DNA from: Cristatella mucedo
Lineage: Eukaryota; Bryozoa; Phylactolaemata; Cristatellidae
DNA: 64,000 nt
Direction: 5' to 3'
Assembly (NCBI GenBank): GCA_009760855.2
Contig: WPIO01000056.1
Span: forward strand, 2,750,001 to 2,814,000
Part shown: in pieces, positions 53,262 through 63,721 of the stretch
Position numbering within the stretch: position 1 is the first letter of the stretch
Layout: each line of letters begins with the position of its first letter
Translations under genes and position numbers: made by a program
Notes under the pieces: generated by a model
Databases searched by the model: none
Told to the model about the DNA's origin: nothing
What the model saw: the letters and a program-made list of their open reading frames with translations, nothing else

Positions 53262-54125
53262 GTGACCACATCGGCTCCGCCGGTCGAGTCTGCCTACTTT
53301 CAGCTACATAACATTGCTAAAATTCAGGCTTGTTTAGATAGGGATACCAATTTAAATTGGTCCATGTAATTGTGACATCCCGTCTTGACTTCTGTAACTC
53401 ACTGCTTGCTTCTCTATCGGCCTGTGCATTAAATAAATAAATAAATAAATCCAAGCTGATTTAACAGCCTCTTTTTGTATAGCGATAGAAGAGCCTTTAC
53501 GGCTATCACCACCACTTGCAGTTGCGATAAAGGATTGCCCACCGCAGGAATCGAACCCACGACCTCGGGCCCGAGGTCGTGAAAAGCAACCACCTTACCC
53601 AGTGTGCCATCACGGCTCACCATCAGGCGCTTACAGTTGATTCCAAACTCAGCAGCCAGGCTTGTCTGTCGTGAGCGTCGCAGTGCCACATCTCACCAAT
53701 TCTCGCCGACCTGCACTGGCTCCCAGTCAAGCAATGCATTGACTTCAAAGTTTCGTTACTTACTTGCAGGTCTCTTTATTCTTTGGCTCAAACCAACCTA
53801 TCATCAGATCTACTCCCCCACCGGGCTAAGTAAGCATCGTGCCACTCGCTTTTTGGAATCTAATTGCTCATCTATACCTCGTACAAACCTCAAATCTTTT
53901 GGAGACCGTGCCTTTAGTTCGTATGTTTGCAAAGCACGGGACTCACTCCCGACCTGAGTCACATCTCCTGATTTGACCACATTTGAAAAGAAACTAAAAC
54001 GCACCTATTTATCACAAAATTTAGTGGGTCCCTATGATTCGACCTTTGTGTGCTTATGCGTGCTGACGCTGTGCATGCTGCCACTAACCAAACTTTCATG
54101 CTGACCCTGTGCATGTCACAACTAA
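53262..54125 (+). mobile_element. LINE family A C-terminal ORF and 3'UTR, split by a SINE
   Basis: Plus strand: GTCTGCCTACTTTCAGCTAC, AACATTGCTAAAATTCAGGC, then SINE-2, then CATCAGGCGCTTACAGTTGA, CTTGTCTGTCGTGAGCGTCG, CAAACCTCAAATCTTTTGGA and ATTTAGTGGGTCCCTATGAT, to GTCACAACTAACCAT. The terminal hairpin is missing because the next LINE, in opposite orientation, is joined at 54126. Confidence 0.82.
53430..53620 (-). mobile_element. SINE-2 (tRNA-derived), best copy, nested in LINE A
   Basis: Minus strand: GTGAGCCGTGATGGCACACT (A-box region), GGTCGTGGGTTCGATTCC (B-box GGTTCGATTCC), GGTGGGCAATCCTTTATCGC, then GAGGCTGTTAAATCAGCTTG and (ATTT)n. It interrupts LINE A at GTGCAT/CATCAGG. Confidence 0.88.
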
Positions 54126-54400
54126 CCATAATAATAATTAATAATAATAATTCACTTGATAAAGCGCCGAGAACTTAATCTCTCTCTAGGCGCTTTACAT
54201 CTGCTGTAAAGTGAAATGCAATTGAATGGTAAGTAAAATCATGCTTGAAAAACAGACGAAATAAATAATATAGTTAGGGGTGACATGCACAGGGTCAGCA
54301 TGCAAATGTGGTTAGTGGCAGCATGCACAGTGTCAGCACGCATAAGCACATCAAGGACGAACCACAGGGACCCACTAAATGCTGTCCTAAATAGCCATAA
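54126..54400 (-). mobile_element. LINE family A 3' end
   Basis: (AAT)n, CACTTGATAAAGCGCC, a hairpin shortened by about 8 bp, GGCGCTTTACATCTGCTGTA, GGGGTGACATGCACAGGGTC and GACCCACTAAATGCTGTCC. Confidence 0.82.
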
Positions 54401-54545
54401 ATAACCATGATATTCTTGTTGTTAATTGAGCATGCTATCACTAACAATTCGACCGTGCTTCCTTTGCAGCAAATTTAAAGTGCCTGTAAAGAGATGAGTT
54501 CTATGACGGAGCTACGTTAAATTATTATTGTTATCGTTATTATTA
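54401..54545 (+). mobile_element. LINE family A 3' end
   Basis: AATTGAGCATGCTATCACTA, CTTCCTTTGCAGCAAATTTA, a worn hairpin and an ATTATTATTGTTATCG tail. It is head-to-head with the preceding fragment. Confidence 0.7.
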
Positions 54546-55012
54546 TCACCACTAATAACTAGTATCACCACAAAAGCGATTCGCACGTCGCGAGACCGAG
54601 GTCTCGCCCAGGGCCTCAAGTCAGCAATAATTCGCTCGTCTTCCATTGCATTTAATCCACTTGAGAACGATTTGAGGTAGAGATTTCCAGTAGACACTGT
54701 ACGCGGTGAGCTGCAGCGGTCGGCCGCCACGCCCCATCCAGAAACTTCGCTCGTCTCCCCAACGCACAAGCAGGCGACCAGGAGGGCAGTAAGTACAGTA
54801 CGGCGCAACCGACGATGCCAATATATCGATGTTGGACGAAACGCCTCCTCGCTTTCTCTCCCGAGCGAAGTTGTCCGCGAGCGAGCGCCCACAGCGACAT
54901 GCCACCACTGCGCAGGCGTCAAGGAGGCGGCACGTGCTGACGTAAGCAGGCGCATGCGGCGAGCCACCATTATTTACGTGACCGTGACCTTGGCTGTTGA
55001 CTGGTGGCAGTG
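54546..55012 (+). promoter_or_regulatory. CpG-rich upstream region of ISCU
   Basis: GC-rich, CpG-rich sequence from about 54680 to the ISCU ATG, consistent with a housekeeping CpG-type promoter. No TATA box is evident. The frames on the minus strand (54512-55349) are composition artefacts. Confidence 0.45.
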
Positions 55013-56144
55013 ATGGCTCTCTTTCGCGCTGCCCGACTGGGTTCGTCCGCCGTTTCGACCTTGTCGGCGAAGTCCCTGCCAAATCTGACCTCGGTGCTGT
55101 CGAAATGTGCATATCACGAGAAGGTGAGAATGTGAATGGCCGCTCGCAAGCGTTCTTCGCGCACAAGCGAATGACGCTGCAAAATGGTCCGGCTGCGGTC
55201 GAGCTGTAGCCGGAAACAGGGCGCTGCGCCGTCGGTTCCGGCGTGCGCAGGCCCTCTGCCAGCAAGCGGCGTTGCGCGTTCTGCACTCGCAGGCAGCACC
55301 GGTGAGCAGTGCCGCCACCTGGGAGTGCTGCGGCGGCCGTTAAGCGCACGGCAGACCGCGCTGCAACGTCCGGTCGGAACCAAATACGGCTTGACCTTGA
55401 ATCTAGTCTGACATTGAAGCTGATCTGGCCGGCCGCTCGCTATTCTCGGCCAAATTCTCTCGCCCCAGTCGCTGCCTGCGGCCCGTGTAATAGCGAGCAG
55501 GCCGGAGTGCCGTCGCTCGCGCCGGACCTCCCAGCCTCGCTTCGAAATAAGGCCGCGGACCCAAATCGTGACCGGCTATCTATTTGCCCGCAAGCCGATG
55601 CACCGAGGCAGCAGCAGCAGCGCCGCCTGGTTTTAGAGGGCCCACCTAGACAGGGCCGAGTGCTAATTTGAATCCTGGTATTCTGTCGCGCTCGGGATGG
55701 CAAGAGTCTTGTCACTTTCTCTCTCTCTCTCTTCATCTCTCCTCTCGTCCTCTCTGCTCTCTCTCTCTCTCGTGCGTGCATGCATGTGTGCGAAAGAGAG
55801 ATGGTGGCACGAGGCCTCTCTGCTCATTGCTCGAAGATCCGCCGCTGTTAACTTGCTGCGTGTAGGTGATTGACCACTACGAGAATCCTCGCAACGTTGG
55901 CACCTTGAAGAAAGATGACGAGGACGTGGGCACCGGACTGGTTGGTGCTCCAGCCTGTGGCGATGTCATGAGACTTCAGGTGAGCTGAGCAGTGATTGCT
56001 CTCTACTCTGCCGACCACGTCTACATTGGTAGGCAGTGAGCCTACTTTGAAAATGCAATCTGTATATAAAGTCCACCACAGCCGACTAGTAGCACCAGCA
56101 ATAAGAGAAGAAGAGAGAGAGAGTGTGAGAGAGAGATGAGAGAA

Positions 56145-56202
<58 letters not shown>

Positions 56203-57294
56203 GAGAGAGAGAGAGAAGAGAAAGAGAAGAAAGAGAGTGAGATGAGAGAGAGCGGATATGACAAGTGAGAGGGAGACAGAAATGACAGTGGGATAGGACA
56301 AGCCAAATTGTTCATTTTGGCCAGCAGCCACGGTGAAGGCAGCATGTTGTGCTACAACAATCCCCCTCATCCTCCACCCCTCCCTCCTTCTTCACCCTCC
56401 TCCTCCTCCTCCTCAGCTCTCCCCCTATGTAGGGCTGTGCAAGGTACACATCGTGCGACCTCAGAGGGCAGGCAATGTCACGGGAAAGATCTGTGCGAAT
56501 CCTCTATTAAACGCTGAGGTAGCATCTTTGCATCCACCTGGCTTGTGAGCTAGTTGAGGTCGAGTGCACACAAGCCGTTATGTCTGCTAAGTGGTTTCTT
56601 GCCCCAATGCTGACTTAAGGAAGCTGCTGCCTCCACAGCTCACATTTGGCCACTATTGATTGGCTGAATCCTGATTCGGTCGGGGCTCAGAACTCGAGAA
56701 TTGCATGCCCACTGACCAATAGCAGGGATAATAAAAACGACAATACTATGGCAGACTTATAGCATCTTTGAGTGAACTGGATCTCATTCTAGGTTCTTTA
56801 CTATTGCTGGAAAGAAGCATGGCAATTGGTTAGTGACTTGTGCATGCCAACTGATTCTGTAGTGTGATGGCTTGTGTCAGGGCAGTAGCTCGTATCTAGC
56901 TGCAACCGAGCTCCAGGTGTGAGTGTATGCTGCTGCCACTGTCATGTGGGCTTGCTTGCATGACAACTGCACAGTTGGAACCCCTTTGGATACTGGATGT
57001 GGTATCGGCACCGAATTATTGCCGAAAAGTTGCTCTGTTTCGAGCTCCTAATGCGTGCTCCAATCTCCACGTGTCCGTGGACAGTACAATACTGAGTGGC
57101 CTTTGAGTGAGCAGATGATTGAGGCTGCACCGTCTGCTATTCTGTTTTGGCAGGGCTAATGAAAAGAAAAGCAACTAAGCCTCTGCAGCTAGTGATAAAT
57201 GGTATTACTCACCATTCAATGGCATTTCCCTTTGTAGCAAATGTAAAGTGCCTAGAGAGAGATTGAGTTCTCTGAGGGCGCTTTATCAAGTGCC

Positions 57295-57329
<35 letters not shown>

Positions 57330-60300
57330 AACATGGCAGTGAGGCTTGTAAAAAAATGCTCAGAGATTCAGCTACTTGTCTCTTTTGCTGAAGGAGCTGC
57401 AATGCATCTTGATTGATCAACATATTCAAGGCAACATTCCTACTCAGACCCTCAAGGCCAGGCGTCGCTTAGCACCTTCACATCTATCTGAACTGCTGCA
57501 CCAGTTTCTGCCTCCTCTTACTCTCAGGTTCTCTATGGACAAGAAAAGCCGCTTAGGCTTTGAATTAGATTAGAAATTTTAGAAATTAGAAAATTTGAAT
57601 TAGAAAGCTCTCCTGCCTAACACCCGCTGATTCCTTGGGGCTTGCTGTAGTTACAGACGGCGAGGTACGTGTCATTTGCTTATGGTCAGTCAACTCCCAA
57701 GACTGCTCTTTAAAGCTCAAAGCTTTCATCCTTGGTCAATACATGTAGAACCCCCGTATGTATTTGTTAAGCACTCGTAAGGTGATAACACATTGGTTAT
57801 CACAAATGCATCGTGTTGCTTCCACCCAGGATTCCCTGTGTACTTCCTGCTTCTCAAACTCGGGTTGAGGGGCCGTGCCTTTGACGAACCTAGACTTCTG
57901 CAGAGACTACACCTTCAGTTTCTAAGCCTCCCAAAGCCCATACGGAAGTCCCGACTTATATTGCGGCATCTCCTGACTCGACGAGATTTAAAAGGAAACT
58001 AACACCTAGGCGTTCCTCACTGCATTTGCTCCGTCCATGTTGATTGTTGTTCATGTGCTAGTGTGTGCGAAGACGGTGCATGTTATGGCTAGTCACTGGA
58101 CACACTTCCTTCCTTTCCAGACTAGGAAATATGCTATATTTGGGAGATTTTGATCTCCTAGGGTGCTACCTAAATGCTGCTAATGTTAACATTATTACCG
58201 TTATCCATTAGTTTGACTATGTCTAGCTGGTTTGTCACGGCATGACAGACTGGAGGTTGGTGCTTAAAAAGTGTGAAGACTATCGAAACCTCTGGATAGG
58301 CATTGAAGTGGCAGATTCTGTCGGTATATGCTATTTGTTCAGTGCATTTTTGCCAAATCGTCATTTTTCACATCCACGATCGATTTCACCTGCGTGCAGC
58401 ATACATCGGCATGAGCTTCATGGCCACACAAGTAAATGTAATTGGCCTGCTAATTAGGCCGGTATTCAAGTATGCCTGCCCGACATGCAAAGTTGGCATA
58501 ATGCTTGAACGTAAAACCTCAGAATACATTGGCCAAGAAGGCTTGACGAAGCGATCGAGGCGAAGATGTTCGCATCGTGTGCCCCGGCGATACCCCGGAG
58601 CACGCATGGCCAGCAATCTGCCTTCGATGTCGGTCCGAACCATGCTCTCTGCTTCAAATAGCCTTTGGCTGCCATATCGTCATCTCGTTTCTTTGCGCTC
58701 AGATTAATAGTGATAATAATAATCCATTTGTATAGCACCCTCAGACAACTGAATCTCTTTCTAGACACTTCACAGATATTGCATTTCAAGCAATACCGAA
58801 TATTTGGTGGTAACATCTGCACGATTGCGAGATTGAACTATTATATTCAACCTTCCCATCTTACTTCTGCAGCAGCATTTGTGGAGGCAGCTAATGTGTC
58901 GTCCTCCATCTTTTTGTCGTCCCCCGTCTTTTGCTCGTATCGCTTGCAGCATTAATGCTTGCCGGTTGCTGCTGTCTGCTGTTTCAGATCAAAGTGGACG
59001 ATAACGGAAAGATCGTCGATGCCAAATTCAAAACCTTTGGCTGTGGCTCTGCCATAGCCTCCAGTTCGTTGGCCACTGAGTGGGTCAAAGGGAAGTCGGT
59101 GAGTCTGCACGGGTCAAAGGGAAGCCAACAATGGCCAGCTGACTCGAGGCTTCTGTGCAGATGCAGGATCGCTGTGTGCACTGTAGTTGACTGTCGATCT
59201 TTCTTCTTTGGCACGACTTCCAAGCTTAAGCTTGTTGAATGTATCGCACGTAGCAAAGAGCTGTTGAGCATTCAGTGGTCAAACATATGATCTAACCGTA
59301 TTTCAACATAAGATGCCGCCACGGTAATTGATGGCTGCTGGTCCAGCAGACCCCATAAATATTCTCGGCAAATGGCTGCCGATCTGATGCCTTAGTGTCG
59401 AGGATACTCTTTCCTTGCTCCATAGAAGCGAAGCTTCGTCGAACAGTAATGTTGGCGGCGGGGAGGAGCATCGTAGCACCAATGGTGGTCAATGTACTGC
59501 AGCCCATCGTTTTTGTGGCGCGTCGCACACACATCGTTGCGTATCTTGTGCTGGAGCTGTGTTAAGTCGTGCTGTTCATCAGTAGTATCCACTTTCTACC
59601 AAGTATCTTTGCACTGTTGCCCGAAAGTTCGAGTTCGCTTGACTGGGTGTCAATCTTTGTAGCACTGCTACTGTGTTGTGTTGCCGTCAGCTTCGTCACC
59701 CAGGCACACAGATTGTGTGCGACACTTTCGATCGACCTTTTCTTTAGTTGCCTATTGTGCGTGCAAATTCATGTTGAACCTTGGGCATTGTAGACCGAAG
59801 AGGCGCTACGAATTAAGAATACGGACATTGCTAAGGAGCTGTGCCTGCCTCCCGTTAAACTACACTGTTCAAGTGAGTTGGCACTCGCAGTTTTCCGACT
59901 GGATTTCCACGCGAGCAGAACTTACGAGTTCTCTTTGCAGTCTGGCAATGTGGTCACGTAATGCACTCATGCCAAGGGCAAAGGTACCAATGCTCAAAGC
60001 TCAAGTTTTCGGCAACAGTGTTCCTTAAACGATTGATGATTGATTGGTGCTGGCGGCGAATAGGGTCAACGACAGCATTGGTCCCTGTAACCTGCGGTTT
60101 TTGCTTACCTAACTCGGAAATTACTTGGTGATGCATGACGTCCTTGTTCCTAGTGCCGACTGCAGCAGCATAGGCTAGGCAAGGGATATTGTCACTAGTG
60201 AAGTTTCTGTTTGTTGCAGGACAATTTAAGGTCGTTGATCTTGTTCAGACTAACGGTAGACCGCTGACCAGCTTCGTCACAGACCATAATGTTGAAAAAA

Positions 60301-60516
60301 TGTTCCGTGTGCTGCTTAAAGCAAGGCGTTGACCGCAAAGCTGTTACCCGATGCTGTTCTCTGTACTCCGAGGTGGTGGTTGCCGACGTCCCAACGGCTG
60401 CCAGTTGACGCGACCTTTTCTTTGTTGCAGTGCTGGCTGAAGATGCCATTAGAGCAGCAGTCGTTGACTATTCGGCTAAGAAGAAGGTAGCAGCTGCAGC
60501 AGCAGCAGGTTCCTAA
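55013..60516 (+). CDS. ISCU: Mitochondrial iron-sulfur cluster assembly scaffold, five exons, 166 aa
   Basis: Scaffold on which the cysteine desulfurase complex builds [2Fe-2S] clusters in the mitochondrial matrix. Exons 55013-55123, 55866-55979, 58988-59098, 59794-59872 and 60431-60516 have GT/AG borders and join in frame (phases 0, 0, 0, 1). Residues 1-35 form a targeting peptide: Arg/Lys/Ser-rich with no acidic residue. The mature part starts near YHEKVIDHYENPRNVG. Cluster ligands are present: C68 with D70 (GAPACGD), C94 (FGCGSAIASSS) and H136-C137 (KLHCS). The chaperone-binding LPPVK is at 130-134. M139 after the last Cys is the residue tied to frataxin dependence in eukaryotic ISCU; its codon is split A/TG across the last intron. 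The length equals the usual ~167 residues. The C-terminus ends in KKKVAAAAAAGS. Introns of 742, 3008, 695 and 558 bp carry LINE relics and a (GA)n tract. Confidence 0.97.
56113..56270. repeat. (GA)n microsatellite in ISCU intron 2
   Basis: GA runs with interruptions, followed by AGAGAAAGAGAAGAAAGAGAG. A shorter CT run lies at about 55720-55770 in intron 1. Confidence 0.95.
56715..56850 (-). mobile_element. Decayed LINE family A tail in ISCU intron 2
   Basis: AATAAAAACGACAATACTATGG, then CTTTGAGTGAACTGGATCTC and ATTCTAGGTTCTTTACTATTGC: a strongly diverged tail hairpin. Confidence 0.5.
57190..57330 (+). mobile_element. LINE family A 3' end in ISCU intron 2
   Basis: CACCATTCAATGGCATTTCC, CAAATGTAAAGTGCCTAGAG, ATTGAGTTCTCTGAGGGCGC, TTTATCAAGTGCC and an (ATT)n tail of about 10 units: a clean copy of the terminal hairpin. 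Confidence 0.85.
57540..57675 (+). mobile_element. LINE family B tail in ISCU intron 2
   Basis: AAAAGCCGCTTAGGCTTTGA, GCTCTCCTGCCTAACACCC and GTAGTTACAGACGGCGAGG, with a short AT-rich insertion in the middle. Confidence 0.65.
57830..58195 (+). mobile_element. Decayed LINE family A 3' region in ISCU intron 2
   Basis: Order of words: GGGCCGTGCCTTTGACGAAC, CATCTCCTGACTCGACGAGA, TTTAAAAGGAAACTAACACC, CTTCCTTCCTTTCCAGACTA and GATCTCCTAGGGTGCTACC. They mirror the ORF end, 3'UTR and hairpin of family A with many changes. Confidence 0.5.
58700..58810 (-). mobile_element. LINE family A 3' tail in ISCU intron 2
   Basis: GATAATAATAATCC, then TTGTATAGCACCCTCAGACA, ACTGAATCTCTTTCTAGACA and CTTCACAGATATTGC. 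Confidence 0.65.
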
Positions 60517-60716
60517 GATGACAGCCGTTTGAATGTGCAGTGCACTCGATTTGTCGTGAACCCCCCCCCCTGCATGGACATTGGTGATCAAAAGCAATGT
60601 TTGTAAGCAGCCATGGCCAGCTGGGCCTTTCTCATCTCGCAGTCGCGCTGATGCTAAGCGAAGACTGTTAGTAGTCGTCAGTAAATGCTGTGGCTGACGT
60701 CATTTCTGCAGCACCA

Positions 60717-60751
60717 ATAAACTGTACATCATCTCTGAGGTACCAATAAAC
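60717..60751 (+). terminator. Two AATAAA polyadenylation signals after ISCU
   Basis: AATAAA at 60717-60722 and 60746-60751, each in the context CCAATAAACTGT, about 200-235 bp after the ISCU stop. The surrounding 29 bp are near-duplicated (CACCAATAAACTGTAC and TACCAATAAACTGTGT). Confidence 0.75.
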
Positions 60752-61269
60752 TGTGTGCTTAATGTTTCTCCACGCCCTATGTCTCAAGCATCTCAAGCCT
60801 TTTAATACGATGTGCCTGGTGCAGTGACTGGTGGATGGATGCACGGATGGCTGGTATTTCTAACTGGCAGCAGAGCAAGTTCGCTGAGTTCTCGTTAGCT
60901 CTCGATAATTCACTTTGCCACAAAAGCCGTTGAACCAGTTCTGTGTGTATGCCAAATCACGTGCCCGACGAGGCTAAAGGGACGCTGCAGTGTCAGGAGG
61001 ACCTTTGGTCCAGCTGGGACTGGCTGCTGCCGTGGTTAGAGAAGCCGGTTGCCGGTTATACGTTTTGTGGGTTTGCAACCGCAGGGGAGGTAATGTTTTT
61101 TATCGCAGTTGGTGTTTTGAGGTTGATGGCAAAAATACCTTACTTATTTGGAAGGAACCCCCGGATTGGCCGGATTGGGCAATACGAACGGTATTGTTCG
61201 AAGCTGCTCGGAGCGACGTCGGACCGAGAAAGAGGTCACGTTGTTCACGACAGTTGAACCTCCGGCCCG
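60752..61269. other. Intergenic region after ISCU
   Basis: An open frame at about 60990-61260 (from a GTG; EVDGKNTLLIWKEPPDWPDW) has no ATG and no motif and runs into a LINE. It could be an exon of an unseen gene, but nothing supports it. Confidence 0.35.
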
Positions 61270-61769
61270 TAGGATTCATTCTTTGGCCTCAGCCTATCTC
61301 TCAGATCTACTCCCCCCACCAAGCCAAGCATCGTACCACCAGCTTTGCGGAATCCAACAGTCTACCAATACCTCGTACAAACCTCAAATCCTTTGGAGAC
61401 TGCATTTAGTTCGTATGCACCCAAAGCCTAGAACTCCCTCCCGACTTGCGTCAGAACATCCCCTGACTTGACCACATTTTAAAAGAACTTGAAAAAACCT
61501 ATTTGCGACCGCATTTAGTGGGTCCCTGCGATTCGTCTTTCATGTGCTTATGCGTGCTGACATTGATGCTGCCACTGCATGCTGTCACAAACCACATTTG
61601 CAAGCTGACCGTGTGCATGTCACCCCTACCCATGTTATTCATGTTGTTTATCAAGCATGATATTACTCGCCATTCAATTGCGTTTCCCTTTGCAGCAAAT
61701 GTAAAGCGCCTAGAAAGAGATTTTGAGTTCTCTGAGGGAGCTTTATCAAGTGAATTATTATTATTATTA
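61270..61769 (+). mobile_element. LINE family A 3' end
   Basis: ATTCATTCTTTGGCCTCAGC, CAAACCTCAAATCCTTTGGA and ATTTAGTGGGTCCCTGCGAT, the 3'UTR, GTAAAGCGCCTAGAAAGAGA, TCTCTGAGGGAGCTTTATCA and (ATT)n. Confidence 0.85.
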
Positions 61770-61981
61770 GGATGCAAAGCACTGCCGAGTTCGCACAAGC
61801 ACCCAGTCGTTTCATGCTCAATGGTACCGTCGATCGCTATCTATGTCGTGGCTCACTGCGCAAGTTACCAGTTTGTGCATGAGCTTTGCCCCCCCCCCCC
61901 AGTCCTAGCACAGGAGGCTAGTCTTCTGTTCCCGCGACCTTCTGTTCCCACGACCTTCTGTTCCCAGAGTCTTCTGTTCCC

Positions 61982-62030
61982 ACGACCCAGGTCGTGGGTC
62001 GAGTCCTACAGTGGGCGATCATTTATTGCC
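61982..62030 (+). mobile_element. SINE-2 fragment (B-box and body)
   Basis: GGTCGTGGGTCGAGTCCTAC, AGTGGGCGATCATTTATTGCC: the B-box region and following body of SINE-2 in plus orientation. TTTATTGAT repeats follow. Confidence 0.6.
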
Positions 62031-62154
62031 CTTTATTGATTTATTGATATATTTATATATATATATTTATTGATATATTGATTTATTGATCATTTATTGC
62101 CCACTGTTAGCTGTGGACATGGCTGTTGATGCTCTTCTGCCGTTGAGCAAATGA

Positions 62155-62238
62155 AGCTGTTAAATCAGCTGTTAAATCACCTGTTAAATCAGCTGTTAAA
62201 TCAGCTGTTAAATCACCTGTTAAATCAGCTGTTAAATC
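62155..62238. repeat. 12-bp tandem array AGCTGTTAAATC, 7 units
   Basis: Units 1, 2, 4, 5 and 7 are AGCTGTTAAATC; units 3 and 6 are ACCTGTTAAATC, so a 36-bp higher-order pattern is visible. Confidence 0.97.
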
Positions 62239-62314
62239 CTATCGCCACTTATCTAGCCCAGTTGATCTCATGCTGATCTCGTCCCTAATCCGCAAAGGGT
62301 GCTTGCACTTATTG

Positions 62315-62480
62315 AATAAAAAAAAAATACTGGCTGATTGGACAGCCTTTTTTCTTGCATGGCGACAGAAGAGCCTTTACGGTCATCCCCACTGCCGCTT
62401 GCAGTGGCGATAAAGGATCGCTCACCGAAGGATTCGAACCCAGGACCTCGGGACCGAGGTCTTGAAAAGCGACCCGCCAT
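62315..62480 (-). mobile_element. SINE-2 (tRNA-derived)
   Basis: Minus strand: CGGGTCGCTTTTCAAGACC, TCCTGGGTTCGAATCC (B-box GGTTCGAATCC), GGTGAGCGATCCTTTATCGC, GGCTGTCCAATCAGCC and an A/T tail (TATTTTTTTTTTATT). Confidence 0.8.
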
Positions 62481-63359
62481 ATATAGTAAATGAGACTGCT
62501 AAGGCAGACGGCCTTTACGTCTGTTTCTTGTACTCATGCTTGCGTCTCCCTACGGATGCAGGTGATGGATATAAGACGGCTAGCTACACTACTATCGCCG
62601 AAGGCGAAAGGAGCCGTTTAATACTGTACATTTCGCGTGCTAACTGCATTCTAACTAGATGGAAGAGCAATACGCTTGATATTCTAACTGGGCGGCAGAG
62701 GAGCTACAGATGCGAGAGGAATGAAAGCAGGCATCCCAGTATCCCACCTAGCAGGCGTCCCAGCATCGTGCTGCAGCCGACTGAGCTTCGCCCGCCGGCA
62801 GCAGTGGCATTGGGGCAAAGGCCCTCCTGTGCAGTCGCAGCAGTACTACAGATGCTTGCTCCCCCGCGGAGTGCGTGTGCAGAATGTCAGTCGCGGCATT
62901 TGACTGGCTTTCAGGCGCAGCTAAGGCGAGGGGGGTTTGGGACCCGGCCAAAACCACCCAATCGGGAGCCCGGAGGTAGACCTGAGACCTGGGCGCCACC
63001 CGCGACGAGTTATTTTCAGGCATTCACAATTATGTATCATTTATGTCAGTAGTTCATTAATTTCGCAATCATTAATTTCATAATCAGTGTCACTAAGCGG
63101 TGCCTTGCGAGCATGACGATGCAGCCGCGATACCAGAGCCGGGGACCGGGTGCACGGTCGCTGGAATTGAGAGGAAGCCAACGACGAGCGACACACTTAT
63201 CGTGGCGCCATTTGTTGACCGCAGTCGTCGCTCGAGCGTATTCGCACGGTGCAGCTGCATGCAGCAGGTGCAGACCCAGCCTTCGAGGCTTAATTCCCGC
63301 CATCGGTGACCAAGTGGCAGACAGACACCGAGGACAACACAGTTCGCACGTCCGCGCTA
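62481..63359. other. Spacer, no gene recognised
   Basis: Moderately GC-rich. Open frames (62462-63052 plus, 62748-63023 minus, 63113-63544 plus) lack motifs and splice support. Confidence 0.4.
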
Positions 63360-63720
63360 ATGTATCTCTCGTCTGTAACTCCGTAAAGCCACAAAGACTG
63401 CTTGGATGTTACGCAGGAGAGTTTTATATAGCGCACTCGCAGCCTAAGCGGCTTTCGGTAGGCATTCGGTGGCCAACAGACTTCGTCTCACGCAACAAAG
63501 AGAAAGTTGGCAGCATAGCAGAGTCAGGAGAGCAGTTGAGGTAGTGAGTAGCATGGAAGTAGCAGCTCAGGACCGCTGAAAAGGATGAGCCATAGTCGGC
63601 AGCAGGAGAGTAGTTGTCGTTGCATAAAAATTGTGGAAGCGAGTTCCACAGTCTAGGACTTGCAGAGCTAAAGCTTCTGTCACCAACGGTCTTTAAGCTG
63701 AGGAATGGAACAGCTAATTT
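63360..63720 (-). mobile_element. LINE family B 3' end
   Basis: AATGTATCTCTCGTCTGTAA, CTCCGTAAAGCCACAAAGAC, GAGTTTTATATAGCGCACTC, CCTAAGCGGCTTTCGGTAGG, GACCGCTGAAAAGGATGAGC and CACCAACGGTCTTTAAGCTG: the inverted form of the tail at 21920-22330. Confidence 0.82.
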
Positions 63721-63721
63721 A

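Noticed and set aside
58303-58707. 134-codon ORF inside ISCU intron 2
   Set aside because: No motif, AT-rich codons, bordered by LINE relics; likely chance.
60990-61260. Open frame downstream of ISCU with WKEPPDWPDW
   Set aside because: It lacks an ATG, has no recognised motif and runs straight into a LINE fragment.
62155-62238. CRISPR-like array
   Set aside because: Units are directly adjacent 12-mers with no spacers, in animal DNA next to SINEs.
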